Positions 25,979 through 35,071 of a stretch of DNA of 64,000 nt are shown piece after piece (the stretch's first letter is position 1; each line of letters starts with the position of its first letter). The stretch is from an uncultured Acetatifactor sp. (lineage in GTDB: Bacteria > Bacillota > Clostridia > Lachnospirales > Lachnospiraceae). The notes beneath the pieces were generated by a model that saw only the letters and a program-made list of their open reading frames with translations, had not been told where the DNA came from and made no database searches. Made by a program: the position numbers and the translations under genes. The stretch covers positions 21,326 through 85,325 of the forward strand of contig CANPWA010000010.1 of NCBI GenBank assembly GCA_947581865.1, given 5' to 3'.

Positions 25979-27454
25979 TCAGTCCAGCCCCTCCTGCGCG
26001 GTCTCGATCGCCTTCCTCACCGCGGCCGCCTTCTGGATACACTCCCGGTATTCCTTCCGGGGCACACTGTCTGCCACGATCCCCGCACCGGAGCGCACAA
26101 ACACTTTTCCGTTTTTGGAGAAGGCCAGCCGGATGGCGATGCAGGTGTCGAGATTCCCCGTGAAGGACACATATCCGATCGCCCCGCCATAGATGCCGCG
26201 CTTGTTGTTCTCCAGCTCGTTGATGATCTCGCAGGCTCTCAGTTTCGGCGCCCCGGAGAGCGTCCCCGCAGGCAGGATCGCATCCACCGCGTCCAATGCG
26301 TCCTTATCCTCCCGGATCTGCCCGCTCACTGTGGAGCCGATGTGCATCACATGGGAGTAACGCTCGACAGACATATATTTTTCCACCTTCACGGTGCCGA
26401 TCCGGCTGATCTTGCCGATATCGTTGCGCCCCAGATCCACCAGCATGTTGTGTTCCGCGCGCTCCTTCTCATCCGCCAGAAGCTCCCGTTCCAGCGCTTC
26501 GTCCTCCGCCGGCGTCGCCCCTCTGGGTCTGGTTCCGGCAAGGGGGAAGGTATAAAGCTTTCCCTCCTCCAGCTTCACCAGAGTCTCCGGGCTCGCCCCG
26601 GCGATCTCGCCGTCCGCGCCGGAAAAGTAAAACATATACGGAGAGGGATTTTCCGTGCGCAGAGCCCGGTAAGCATCCAGAAGACTTCCCTCCATCTGCG
26701 CCTCCAGGCGGTTGGACAGCACCACCTGGAAGATGTCTCCCTCCCGGATATAATGTTTGCCCTTTTCCACCATTTCGCAGTACGCTTCCTCGTCGAACAG
26801 GGGCTTAAAATCCGACTTGATGACAAGCGGCACGGGAGCGGCTTCCTCCCCGCGCTTTAAAAGCTGTCTCATGCTCTCCAGCTCCATGACTGCCCTGTTG
26901 TAATTGGTCTCCAGATCCTCCGTCTTCGCGTTCACGATCAAAATGATCTTCTGCCTGTAGTTGTCGAAGGCGATGACCTTGTGGAACAGCATCAGATTCA
27001 CGTCGGCAAAGCCTTCCTCGTCCTGCGCGTCCAGCTTCAATGTGGGTTCGCTGTATTTGATATAATCGTAGGAAAAATATCCCACCAGCCCTCCGGTAAA
27101 GGGAGGCAGCCCCTCCACCTTGGGGCTCTTGTTCTCCTCGATCACGCCCCGGATCAGCCCCCGCACATCTTCCGTGGTGGTCCGGCTGCTCATGGGCGTC
27201 CTGACCGTGCTGGTGCCGTTGTAACAGGTGATCTCCAGAAGCGGGTCATAGCCCAGAAACGAATAGCGTCCCCATCGTTTGTCCGCCTCCGCGCTCTCCA
27301 ACAGATACACATGACTGCTGACCTTCTTTAACATCTGCAGCACCTCGATGGGCGTGGTGGTGTCCGCGTACAGCTCACAGCTTATGGGGATCACACCATA
27401 CTTTCCTCCACTGCAGATATCCCTGCATTCCTCCAGACTGGGACTGATCTTCAT
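25979..27454 (-). CDS. trpE: anthranilate synthase component I
   Basis: About 491 residues from MKISPSLEECRDI. Features are the feedback-site region near LLESAEADKRWGRYSFLGYDP, the catalytic blocks GDIFQVVLSNRLEA, FPLAGTRPRGATPAEDEALE, LVDLGRNDIGKI and GAPKLRACEIINELE. It makes anthranilate from chorismate with TrpG. The ATG at 27452-27454 has AAGGAGG eight bases upstream. The frame is open further upstream only because it runs through the T-box leader. Confidence 0.96.
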   Translation of the reverse strand: MKISPSLEECRDICSGGKYGVIPISCELYADTTTPIEVLQMLKKVSSHVYLLESAEADKRWGRYSFLGYDPLLEITCYNGTSTVRTPMSSRTTTEDVRGLIRGVIEENKSPKVEGLPPFTGGLVGYFSYDYIKYSEPTLKLDAQDEEGFADVNLMLFHKVIAFDNYRQKIILIVNAKTEDLETNYNRAVMELESMRQLLKRGEEAAPVPLVIKSDFKPLFDEEAYCEMVEKGKHYIREGDIFQVVLSNRLEAQMEGSLLDAYRALRTENPSPYMFYFSGADGEIAGASPETLVKLEEGKLYTFPLAGTRPRGATPAEDEALERELLADEKERAEHNMLVDLGRNDIGKISRIGTVKVEKYMSVERYSHVMHIGSTVSGQIREDKDALDAVDAILPAGTLSGAPKLRACEIINELENNKRGIYGGAIGYVSFTGNLDTCIAIRLAFSKNGKVFVRSGAGIVADSVPRKEYRECIQKAAAVRKAIETAQEGLD

Positions 27455-27474
27455 ATTCCCTACCTCCTTACGAT

Positions 27475-27765
27475 AAAAAAACGTCCCTGACAAACAACTG
27501 TCTGTCAAGGACGGGTCAAACATCTTCCCGCGGTGCCACCTTGCTTCACGATCGCTCGTGCTCTTGCCGGATACTATCATATCCATGACCTCTCACGCGG
27601 GTCTGCACGTCGCAGGATACTGGGAGCCTCCCGGCTCTTTTCATTGCGCCCTCCGTGGTCCATTTAACAGCCTGCATTCCCAACCTTTCTCAGCCTCCGG
27701 TCTCTCTGTAAGTGCACGAACTGTTTTTATCTCCACATCCATGGTTTCGTCCGCTTATTTAATTC
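27475..27765 (-). promoter_or_regulatory. T-box riboswitch specific for tRNA-Trp
   Basis: The leader of trpE on the minus strand. It holds the conserved T-box (AGGTGGCACCGCGGGAAG at about 27524-27541) that pairs with an uncharged tRNA acceptor end. The following terminator is a 13-bp stem (27501-27513 with 27482-27494) and a T7 run (27481 down to 27475). In Stem I an AAATGGACCACGG segment (about 27655-27667) gives UGG as specifier codon followed by A, matching tRNA-Trp. AGAGAG and GCTGAGAAAGG are the Stem I AG-bulge and distal-loop elements. Uncharged tRNA-Trp should allow read-through into trpE-GD-C-B-A. Confidence 0.93.
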
Positions 27766-27771
27766 TTTATC

Positions 27772-27800
27772 ATATTAACGCTCCGGAATATAAATGTCAA
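27772..27800 (-). promoter_or_regulatory. trp operon promoter
   Basis: TTGACA (27795-27800), 17-base spacer, TAATAT (27772-27777) on the minus strand, ending just before the T-box leader. A second TTGACA at 27831-27836 has no matching -10. Confidence 0.85.
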
Positions 27801-28038
27801 GTATTTTTTCCAAAACTGTATCGACCGTTACTGTCAAGTATATAATACTTTGCAGATTCTACCGTCTTTACTTTTGTTTCAATCAATATTAAATTTCCCG
27901 CTTTCATAATTTTTTATTATGGCATAATATAAGTAAGAAAATGCTGAAGAATTTGAGACCTCTTTGGACGAGGCTCAGAAATGGGCGGCGGCATCTGTTG
28001 GTTACACAGAAAACGATGTCAATGACATTACCCATGTT
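27801..28038. other. intergenic region with a truncated plus-strand coding fragment
   Basis: A plus-strand frame from about 27932 reads ENAEEFETSLDEAQKWAAAS, then VGYTENDVNDITHVLRNLYP. It begins right after a stop codon with no start and then runs antisense into the next gene. It looks like the C-terminal end of a small protein, perhaps an antitoxin-like one, but I could not identify it. Confidence 0.25.
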
Positions 28039-28905
28039 TTACGAAATCTGTATCCAGCCCGGCGCTGTCGTAAGAGGGATTTCATACTTTGCGAGACCGG
28101 CGTTGTATTCCTCCTCCGTAAGCTCCTGTCCGTTCCGGAAATAAGAAAAGACCGGCTGATCTTTCTCCAAATGTCCCATCATAGCAAAAGAATCCAGCAA
28201 TTCCGGCGTGATCCCGTCCTTTCCTATCCTGTAAAAGTCAATGCCGGATTCCGCCGCGCTGGCGCTGTAAGATACCTCGATCACTCCGTTATCGCAAAGC
28301 GAGAAATTTGTCCTGTACCCAAACTCCATCTCCGGGAAAATACGGACTGCCTTCGTCCCGTCAAAGCCGTACAGAGCATAATTCCAAGGAGAAAAATTGG
28401 GATTGGATATTCCCACACCGCCCTCTCCGCCGGCGATGATAAGCTCCTCGCTGCCGTTTCCGTCTATGTCATACAGTGCATAGTACACATTCTGCTTATG
28501 TGTACGGATCTCCAAACTGACATCTTCCCCAAAGCTGCTCTCATACATGTCCGTTCCCAAAAGATCCTCATAAAAGTTATTTCGGACCATGTCTGCGTAT
28601 TCCGCTAAAATAGATTCATAGTTACCCTGCGATTCCTGATCATCCGGCATTTCCTGTTCATCTGACATTTTCTGTTCGTTTGACATTTTTTGGTCGTTTG
28701 ACATTTCCGGCTCTTTTCCAGGCGGATAATCCTGTGCTGCGTCATCTTTGTCGGAAATCGCCTCCGAGGATTCCGCCTCATATGTTTCCGTCTTTTGGAG
28801 CATTTCCGGAACGGACATATCTCCCGCCGCTGTATTCCCCGCATTACCGCAGCCGTATAAGCCGACGGATAAGAGCAGCGCAATACCAAGGATATTTTTT
28901 CTCAT
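28039..28905 (-). CDS. lipoprotein with tandem Met/Asp/Gln repeats and a calcium-loop-like motif
   Basis: 288 residues. Signal peptide with lipobox LLLSVGLYGCGN (Cys about 19). Residues 65-95 contain four copies of a six-residue repeat (EMSNDQ, KMSNEQ, KMSDEQ, EMPDDQ), a flexible spacer. The globular part has YYALYDIDGNGSEELIIAGG, an EF-hand/FG-GAP-like acidic loop also common in clostridial lipoproteins. Function unknown. Strong GAGGAGG ribosome site. It stands between the trp operon and the cell-wall enzyme gene with its own gaps on both sides, so it may be a separate unit. Confidence 0.75.
   Translation of the reverse strand: MRKNILGIALLLSVGLYGCGNAGNTAAGDMSVPEMLQKTETYEAESSEAISDKDDAAQDYPPGKEPEMSNDQKMSNEQKMSDEQEMPDDQESQGNYESILAEYADMVRNNFYEDLLGTDMYESSFGEDVSLEIRTHKQNVYYALYDIDGNGSEELIIAGGEGGVGISNPNFSPWNYALYGFDGTKAVRIFPEMEFGYRTNFSLCDNGVIEVSYSASAAESGIDFYRIGKDGITPELLDSFAMMGHLEKDQPVFSYFRNGQELTEEEYNAGLAKYEIPLTTAPGWIQIS
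28643..28714. repeat. four 18-bp imperfect direct repeats inside the lipoprotein gene
   Basis: Units start at 28643, 28661, 28679 and 28697. They share a core close to TNTGACATTTTNTGTTCG on the plus strand. They keep frame, so gain or loss of a unit changes the linker by six residues. Confidence 0.75.
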
Positions 28906-29015
28906 ATATTCCCTCCTCTACCCTTGCGGCGAGACTTCAGGATCTCCCCGCAGACAATTTATCCCAGGAAACGTCACAAAATTTTCACATACAACACAAA
29001 GCATACCCTTCGTGT

Positions 29016-30521
29016 TCAAAACTGCACCGGCTCCACATCCTCCGTCAGAGGAAGCATCTGGTATTCCGGGAACATCTGAAGCAGTTCCTCCAGGCAGAGA
29101 GTTGTGTTGTAAACGGTATCGTGCGCCAGCATGACTACGCGTTTTCTTCCCAGAGTGCTCTCTTTGGCATTTTGGAGAAGTCTCTCTGGTTCATTGTGTT
29201 TTGTGGCATCCTCCAGGCTGGCATTCCAGTCAAAATAAATATAGCCCCGGTCGGTCATCTCCTGCACAATATCCTGATACACACTTTTGTTATAGGAGTT
29301 GATGCTGCCCCCGGGAAAACGGAACAATTTCACCTCCACTCCGGTAGTTTCCTGCACGATCTCCCTCGCCTTCTCAAAGTCCTCCACATAGCTGTCAACA
29401 CTTTGATAAAGGCTGTGATAATCATGATCATAACAGTGGATGCCGATGGTATGCCCTTCCTCGGCGATGCGTTTTGCCACCTCGGGATGCTTTTCCACAT
29501 TTTCTCCTACAAGGAAAAATGTCGCCCGAATATCATGCTCCTTCAAAATATCCAATACCCGCACTGTGTTCTCTGCGGTAGGGCCGTCGTCAAAAGTCAG
29601 ATACATGGTCTTGGGGAAAAAATAATAATCAATCCCGGAGGCGATTCCCGCCGCTAGCTTTTCCTGATATTCCTCCGTTACCAGCAGCTCCCTCTCCTCT
29701 TTGTTGGACAAAAATCCTGTCTCTATCAGGCAGGAGGGCATCTCCGTCTCCCGGATCACATACAGCCCGGTATCTCCCACTACCTCTCTGTCCACAGCCT
29801 GCGCGGAAAGCAGGCTGAAATTATGTACCAGCTCCGCCAGCCGTCTGCTGCCGTCCTCCCTGTCCTCATTGTACCACACCTCAATGCCTGACACATTGGA
29901 AGACTTCTCCTCACAGGCATTCTGATGGATACTCACATAGAGATCGGCTCCGGCTTCGTTTGCCTTATCCACCCGCTCCTCTAAAGTCATCATATCATCG
30001 GTCTTACGGGTGAACATCACCTTATACCCCATCTCCAACAGCCTGCTCTCCACTGCTCTTGCGATGGCGAGATTGATCTCCTTCTCATATACATGTTCCC
30101 TGCTGCAGCCCTCATCCTCACCGCCGTGCCCGGGATCCAGCGCGATCAGGACTTCTCCTCTCTCCTTCGGGATCTTCTCCCCGGCTTCTCCATCCGCCTC
30201 ACCAGAGGAGCTTTCCATCTGCGCCGCTGTCTGTCCCAGCCCGTCGATACAATAAACGGCATCCATCCGGGTCTCCCCTTCCAAGGGAATGCCGGCCATA
30301 TTTCCACTGATGTCTTCCACTGCCGCCGCCAGCACTTTATCCTGCGTCTGCAGCCCGAAGGCGGAGAGCGCTGTACTGACCATCGCCAGGGAGCAGATTA
30401 CTCCCAGACCAGCGCGTATCGCTGTATTCCGCCTGCGTCTGTGCCTTTGTCTGCATACGATATTTTCCGCCGCATCATGGCAGCGCACCAAATGATAATT
30501 TTTCCTTCCCCTGCTGCGCAT
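29016..30521 (-). CDS. N-acetylmuramoyl-L-alanine amidase fused to polysaccharide deacetylase
   Basis: 501 residues. A basic N-terminus and one membrane segment (about 36-58) predict export with or without an anchor. Residues 120-300 are an Amidase_3 domain: ALDPGHGGEDEG, zinc Glu in YEKEINLAIARAVE, SIHQNA and catalytic Glu in PSCLIETGFLSNKEE. Residues 305-490 are a NodB-type deacetylase: MYLTFDDGPTAENT, HCYDHDYHSL for zinc, FRFPGGSINSYN and VVMLAHDT. Both active sites look intact. Together they could deacetylate and cut peptidoglycan. The gene follows the two-component block by 180 bases. ATG is preceded by GGGAGG. Confidence 0.92.
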   Translation of the reverse strand: MRSRGRKNYHLVRCHDAAENIVCRQRHRRRRNTAIRAGLGVICSLAMVSTALSAFGLQTQDKVLAAAVEDISGNMAGIPLEGETRMDAVYCIDGLGQTAAQMESSSGEADGEAGEKIPKERGEVLIALDPGHGGEDEGCSREHVYEKEINLAIARAVESRLLEMGYKVMFTRKTDDMMTLEERVDKANEAGADLYVSIHQNACEEKSSNVSGIEVWYNEDREDGSRRLAELVHNFSLLSAQAVDREVVGDTGLYVIRETEMPSCLIETGFLSNKEERELLVTEEYQEKLAAGIASGIDYYFFPKTMYLTFDDGPTAENTVRVLDILKEHDIRATFFLVGENVEKHPEVAKRIAEEGHTIGIHCYDHDYHSLYQSVDSYVEDFEKAREIVQETTGVEVKLFRFPGGSINSYNKSVYQDIVQEMTDRGYIYFDWNASLEDATKHNEPERLLQNAKESTLGRKRVVMLAHDTVYNTTLCLEELLQMFPEYQMLPLTEDVEPVQF

Positions 30522-30703
30522 TCTTCATCCTCCCGTTTCTCATTACCCTCATGATTCCTTGGTCTCTCTGTCAGGTTTCTTATATAAAAAGAATACGGGA
30601 CGCGCACATCATAAATTCAACATTTCTGCATACAAATTTCAAGCTTTTTGCATAGAAATTGCATCATTTTACATTTTGGGACAAATAGTTCAGGATCCTG
30701 TGT

Positions 30704-31540
30704 TCATTTGGTGATCTTTAAATAGAGCTCGTTGATTCCCTCGTAAAATCCCACCGTCACCACGGTGCTCTCATCCTCAGAATCCTCAAACCTATATTTG
30801 GCAAAAAACGGCGTATTTTCCAAAAGAGGATTCTCGGACTCATACGGTTCCGGCTCGGACAAAGCCATATACTCTGCCCAGGATGCCACCATGGCATCCG
30901 GTTCCATCTCATTCCAGAACGTGTCGGTGCGCACATAAAACTCATAAATCTTTCCTGTGTCTGCATCAATGTAGGCATCCAGAAGTTTTCCGGACTTGTC
31001 CGCATTCTGCTTCCCGGTGGCAAGGCTCACCTTCCAGACAGCCACATTGTTGCGCGGCTCCAGCACATCGATGGCAGAATAAAGTTCCACATTGTAGGCA
31101 GAGGAAGTTACCTCCTTCACTTCGTCGGGAAGCACGCCTCTCTCCCGCAGCTTCTGAATCTCCTCATTACAGATCCGGAAGATATCCTCTTCGGTGATCT
31201 CCTTCTCGGAAGGTCCCTGACGGTTGACCACAAAGGCATAGGCACCGGTGATCTCCTCATAATTTACTTCTTCTTCATTCTGTAATGTGACCAGACGGCT
31301 GCGTTCACTGCCCGGCTGGTTCTGACTGTTGAGGCACTTGGAGAGCAGGTAGAGTTTTTCGTTGCTGCTCATTGTGTAGCGGTATCCCTCCCCGGAGGTC
31401 TCCACCGTCTCCACCGTCACCTGATTGAGCGTGGCATTGTCCCGGTAGCCCGCAAGCATCTCCGGGCCCCACATGGCAAAGATGATCACCAGCCCAGCAG
31501 CAGCCAGCATGACAGCCACCTTACCCCTGTTTTGTCTCAT
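30704..31540 (-). CDS. membrane-anchored protein of unknown function, partner of the histidine kinase
   Basis: 278 residues. One N-terminal membrane segment (VAVMLAAAGLVIIFAMW, about 8-25) then an extracytoplasmic domain. AVWKVSL followed by DAYIDADTGKIYEFYV (about 185-220) resembles PepSY/YycI-like strands seen in proteins that modulate sensor kinases. The start overlaps the kinase stop by 20 bases, so they are surely co-translated. By position it compares with YycH/YycI, which restrain WalK, but I see no clear homology. Function is inferred only. Confidence 0.75.
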   Translation of the reverse strand: MRQNRGKVAVMLAAAGLVIIFAMWGPEMLAGYRDNATLNQVTVETVETSGEGYRYTMSSNEKLYLLSKCLNSQNQPGSERSRLVTLQNEEEVNYEEITGAYAFVVNRQGPSEKEITEEDIFRICNEEIQKLRERGVLPDEVKEVTSSAYNVELYSAIDVLEPRNNVAVWKVSLATGKQNADKSGKLLDAYIDADTGKIYEFYVRTDTFWNEMEPDAMVASWAEYMALSEPEPYESENPLLENTPFFAKYRFEDSEDESTVVTVGFYEGINELYLKITK

Positions 31541-32960
31541 CTGTCGTCACCTCCTTCGCATACCGCAGCACAAATCCGATATGACTGCCTTCCCCCAGCG
31601 TACTCTCTATCACCAGTTCACTCTCATGGTGTTTCAAAATCTCCGCGCACAGCGCCAGTCCCAGACCCGCGCCGTTCTTGCTGCGGGAACGGGATTTGTC
31701 CACCATATAAAATGCCTCCGTGATCTTGCGGAGCTCGTTTTCCGGTATGCCTACGCCATGATCCCTCACGGCAAAAAAGTATCCTTTCTCCAGGCGGGTG
31801 CCCGTGATCTCCACGGTGGCGCCCGGCTCTGACGCCTTGCAGGCATTGTCCACCAGATTGACCAGTACGGTCTTGATCAGATTGGGTTCTGCCCACACCT
31901 GTCCGGCATCGTACCGGAAACAGAAATTCATCTTTCTGTCCATGTGAATATCATACATCTCCTTCAGATAGACAAACAGCCCCTCCACATCCACCGTCTG
32001 CAGTTCCAGATCTCCCCGTCTGGTGACGATCAGATCCAAAAGCCTGAAAGACATGGTCTCCAGCCTTTTTCCCTCCGTGTAGATATAGTTGGCAGACAAA
32101 AAGGCTTTCTCCTCATCCAGCTTACGGGAGCGCAGCAGATCCGCGTATCCTATGATCGCCGTGAGAGGCGTTTTCAGCTCATGGGAGAACGCCGCGATGA
32201 ATTCCTCCTTCGCCTCTATCTCATTCTCCAGTTTATGAATATTTTCCTCCAGCGCATTCGCCATCTGGTTGAAATCCCTGGTGAGCTGTCCCATCTCATC
32301 GTTGCTGATCTGCTCCGCCCGGTATCCATAATCTCCCTGGGTCATCTCCTTGGTCGCCTGCGTGAGCAGCCGGATCGGTCTGGTCAAAAAAAACGAAATC
32401 AAAAGCATCACCACCGAACTGACCACCAACACGGCAATGGTCACCCGGCGGTACATGGCAAACCCCCTGCTCCGCTCTTCAAATACCTCCGTGACATCCT
32501 TCATAGTCTCAAGGTACAGAATACGGTCCAGCGTGTTGATCACCGTACCGGTCTGTACATAATAGTGTTCTCCCTCCGGAATCACCTGATAGATGCGGGT
32601 CTGTTCCCCAATCTGTTCCAAAAACTTTGTATCCTCCACAAAACCGTCGCTGGCATAGAGGGGCTGACGGTTTTCATTGGAGAGACGCAGCAGGCGGTTG
32701 CTCTGTGATCCCCCGGTAGTCTCCAGATTCACTCCGATCTGCTCCACGGTGTGATCCTGAAGCACCTCGTACTTGGAAGGGATGTTCAAAGCCGCCGTCT
32801 CAAAAGCGAAACACAGGATGCTGCTCTCATTCATCGCCTGCCCTACCTCGCGCTCCAGGGAGGTCTCAAAGACATAGTTCACGAAGAAAAAACCGCTGAA
32901 TCCAAATGCCGCCGCCATAATGATGATTGTCCAAAATAATATTTTGTAGGAAAATTTCAT
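31521..32960 (-). CDS. sensor histidine kinase
   Basis: 479 residues. Membrane segments at about 8-30 and 165-187 enclose an extracytoplasmic sensor of about 130 residues. A HAMP domain follows (RPIRLLTQATKEMTQGDYGYR), then the phosphoacceptor FSHELKTPLTAIIGYADLL (His about 252) and an ATPase with NLVDNACKAS (N box), FAVRDHGVGIP (G1) and NGAGLGLALC (G2). It pairs with the regulator 33 bases upstream. Start ATG has a GGGAGAAA-type site. Confidence 0.93.
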   Translation of the reverse strand: MKFSYKILFWTIIIMAAAFGFSGFFFVNYVFETSLEREVGQAMNESSILCFAFETAALNIPSKYEVLQDHTVEQIGVNLETTGGSQSNRLLRLSNENRQPLYASDGFVEDTKFLEQIGEQTRIYQVIPEGEHYYVQTGTVINTLDRILYLETMKDVTEVFEERSRGFAMYRRVTIAVLVVSSVVMLLISFFLTRPIRLLTQATKEMTQGDYGYRAEQISNDEMGQLTRDFNQMANALEENIHKLENEIEAKEEFIAAFSHELKTPLTAIIGYADLLRSRKLDEEKAFLSANYIYTEGKRLETMSFRLLDLIVTRRGDLELQTVDVEGLFVYLKEMYDIHMDRKMNFCFRYDAGQVWAEPNLIKTVLVNLVDNACKASEPGATVEITGTRLEKGYFFAVRDHGVGIPENELRKITEAFYMVDKSRSRSKNGAGLGLALCAEILKHHESELVIESTLGEGSHIGFVLRYAKEVTTDETKQG

Positions 32961-32993
32961 AGTCTGTTTCTCCCGCTCCCGGTTTCCTTCTCT

Positions 32994-33647
32994 CTAAATT
33001 TCCAGCCGGTATCCCACTTTATAAACCGCAACAAGATTATTCTCCCAACCCATTTTTTTGCGGAGTCTCTGCACATGGAGCTCCAGCGTGCGGCTGTCTG
33101 CGATGTACTCGTCCCCCCAGACCTTCTCATACAGCGTTTCCTTGAACAGCGCAACATTTTTATTCTGAATAAAAAGCACCAGCAGTCCGTATTCCTTGTT
33201 GGTGAGCACCACAGGGCATCCCGCGCGGGTCACCTTTCTCGCCTCAGTATCCACTACCACATCTCCTGCCCGGAGCTGTCTCTGGGTCTTATTGAAACGC
33301 CTGAGGACCACCTCAACACGCGCCACAAGCTCCACCACATCAAAGGGTTTCACCAGGTAATCCTCCGCCCCCAGTCTTAATCCCTTTACCCTGTCCTTTA
33401 CTTCATGTTTCGCAGTGATGAAAATTACGGGGATTTTTAAGGGACGGATATATTCCATAATGTCATAACCGTCCACGCCCGGCAGCATGATGTCCAAAAG
33501 GATCAGATCAAAGTGCTCACGTTCGATCAGATCGACCGCCTGCAGCCCATCCTGCACCGCCCGGCAGCCATAACCTGCCGCCGTCAGATTGATGTCTATC
33601 AGATCACAAATCGGTTTTTCATCGTCCACAATCAATATTTTTATCAT
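32994..33647 (-). CDS. OmpR/PhoB family response regulator
   Basis: About 217 residues from MIKILIVDDEKPICDLID. Receiver phosphoacceptor Asp in DLILLDIMLPGVDGYDI, Lys in LVKPFD, and a C-terminal winged helix (VTRAGCPVVLTNKEYGLLV, SRTLELHVQRLRKKMG). The frame is open 24 codons further upstream through the end of the previous gene. The MIKIL start fits the family, although its ribosome site (GGGGGAT) is close. Target genes are unknown; the block itself is the obvious guess. Confidence 0.92.
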   Translation of the reverse strand: MIKILIVDDEKPICDLIDINLTAAGYGCRAVQDGLQAVDLIEREHFDLILLDIMLPGVDGYDIMEYIRPLKIPVIFITAKHEVKDRVKGLRLGAEDYLVKPFDVVELVARVEVVLRRFNKTQRQLRAGDVVVDTEARKVTRAGCPVVLTNKEYGLLVLFIQNKNVALFKETLYEKVWGDEYIADSRTLELHVQRLRKKMGWENNLVAVYKVGYRLEI

Positions 33648-33700
33648 ATCCCCCACATCTGCCGCCCCAAGGACGGTCTGCTTTCCTTTCCTGTTTTCCG

Positions 33701-35035
33701 TTAATTTCTCTCTGCCCAATAAGCCTGTATCATCTTCCCCAGTTCTTCCACGGAACAGTCATCCCGATAGGGATGGGTCTCCACAAACTCCTCATCCGTT
33801 TCAAATCCGCCGGTTCTCTGGTAATACACGGAATACTGCCCTTCCACGATGAGCTCTCCGTTCTCGCCTTCGCGGCTGTAACGTGCCACTACCAGCATAT
33901 CTTTCATGCCGTCCCCGTCCAGATCCCTGGAACTCATTCCCCGCAGGGCATAAAGATTGTCATACTCCCCCATGGGCTGAAAGCTCCAGACAATGTCGCC
34001 CTCCTCGTCAATCATATAGATCATAAAAATGTTGTAATCCGCCATGGAGAAGATCCCCGGCAGGACTTTCAGATTCCCCAGCTTCTCGTAATTGCGCCAC
34101 CGGCATTGCTCCTTGATGGGCGAAAAGCCGTTCTGCATCAGCTCCTCCTCTGTGGTGGCTGTGTAGAGGAACTCGGTGGAAACTCCGTCCCGCACAAAGG
34201 AACGGATACATTTCGCGCTCTTATTCATCCCGAAACGGTTGAGCATGTCATTGATGCGCCAGTCCCGGTAAAAAGATATCGTGCCGTCCGTTGTCCTCTG
34301 CTGAAACAAGACTTCGCCCACCTTGAAAGTCTCTCCATCCGAGGGCTCTCCCCCGTCTGCACAGCCCGCGATCAGAATGATATCTTTGAGATTGTCGCCG
34401 TTTAAGTCCAGAAAAGCCACGGAAACCATATCATAGACAGGCTGCGTCAGTTTCCCAAGAACGGTATAATTGCACTCCAGCTGATTCGTCTTGTAGACGA
34501 TCCTGCCCTCCGCGTCCGCCAGAAAAACTGCCGCTCTGTGACAGTCTTTTTCAATGGCACAGTAAAATCTTACCGTCGGTACCTCCTGGCGCACCACAAG
34601 ATCCTCCTCGGACATCTGATAAATGCTCCCGGGACGCATCACCTCGGTGGAAACCATCTCCTCGCCGTCAGGAACACTTATGAGCATCTCACTTAACAGA
34701 GGGACGTCAAACACATGCTTTTCAACCACCTCATATCCCATCGTTTCGATATCTTCCACCCTCGCAATGCCGGCAAACCGCTCCTCATATTCGCGGTATG
34801 CTTCCAGGATCGCAGCTTCCCCGTCGGCGGCATACACCGCAGCGGCATCCGCATGGTAATGGGAAGGATACCACGTAACTCCCCGGGCAGCGGGTACGGC
34901 CGACAGCCCAAACCATACTGCCGCCGCTCCAAGACAGGCACGCCAAATAAAACGCCGAATGTCTGCGCCGGATCTTTTTTCCCCTGTCACCGTTTTTTGA
35001 TTTGTCTGCGCCCGCGCGCCATCCTGGTCTTTCAC
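33701..35035 (-). CDS. membrane-anchored FG-GAP-like repeat protein
   Basis: 444 residues. One membrane segment near 30-50 then an extracytoplasmic region. Two acidic calcium-loop repeats are visible: AFLDLNGDNLKDIILIAG (about 205-222) and SRDLDGDGMKDMLVVARYS (about 370-388), typical of FG-GAP/VCBS beta-propeller blades. Function unknown; likely ligand or surface binding. GTG start at 35033-35035 with GGAGG nine bases upstream. It is the first gene behind the promoter at 35072-35100 and overlaps the upstream extension of the regulator frame. Confidence 0.78.
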   Translation of the reverse strand: MKDQDGARAQTNQKTVTGEKRSGADIRRFIWRACLGAAAVWFGLSAVPAARGVTWYPSHYHADAAAVYAADGEAAILEAYREYEERFAGIARVEDIETMGYEVVEKHVFDVPLLSEMLISVPDGEEMVSTEVMRPGSIYQMSEEDLVVRQEVPTVRFYCAIEKDCHRAAVFLADAEGRIVYKTNQLECNYTVLGKLTQPVYDMVSVAFLDLNGDNLKDIILIAGCADGGEPSDGETFKVGEVLFQQRTTDGTISFYRDWRINDMLNRFGMNKSAKCIRSFVRDGVSTEFLYTATTEEELMQNGFSPIKEQCRWRNYEKLGNLKVLPGIFSMADYNIFMIYMIDEEGDIVWSFQPMGEYDNLYALRGMSSRDLDGDGMKDMLVVARYSREGENGELIVEGQYSVYYQRTGGFETDEEFVETHPYRDDCSVEELGKMIQAYWAERN

Positions 35036-35071
35036 CCTGCAGCTCCTCCCATAGGATATCTTATTGTTTAC

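Noticed and set aside
27831..27836. Second TTGACA upstream of the trp promoter
   Set aside because: No TATAAT-like box at 16-19 bases downstream.
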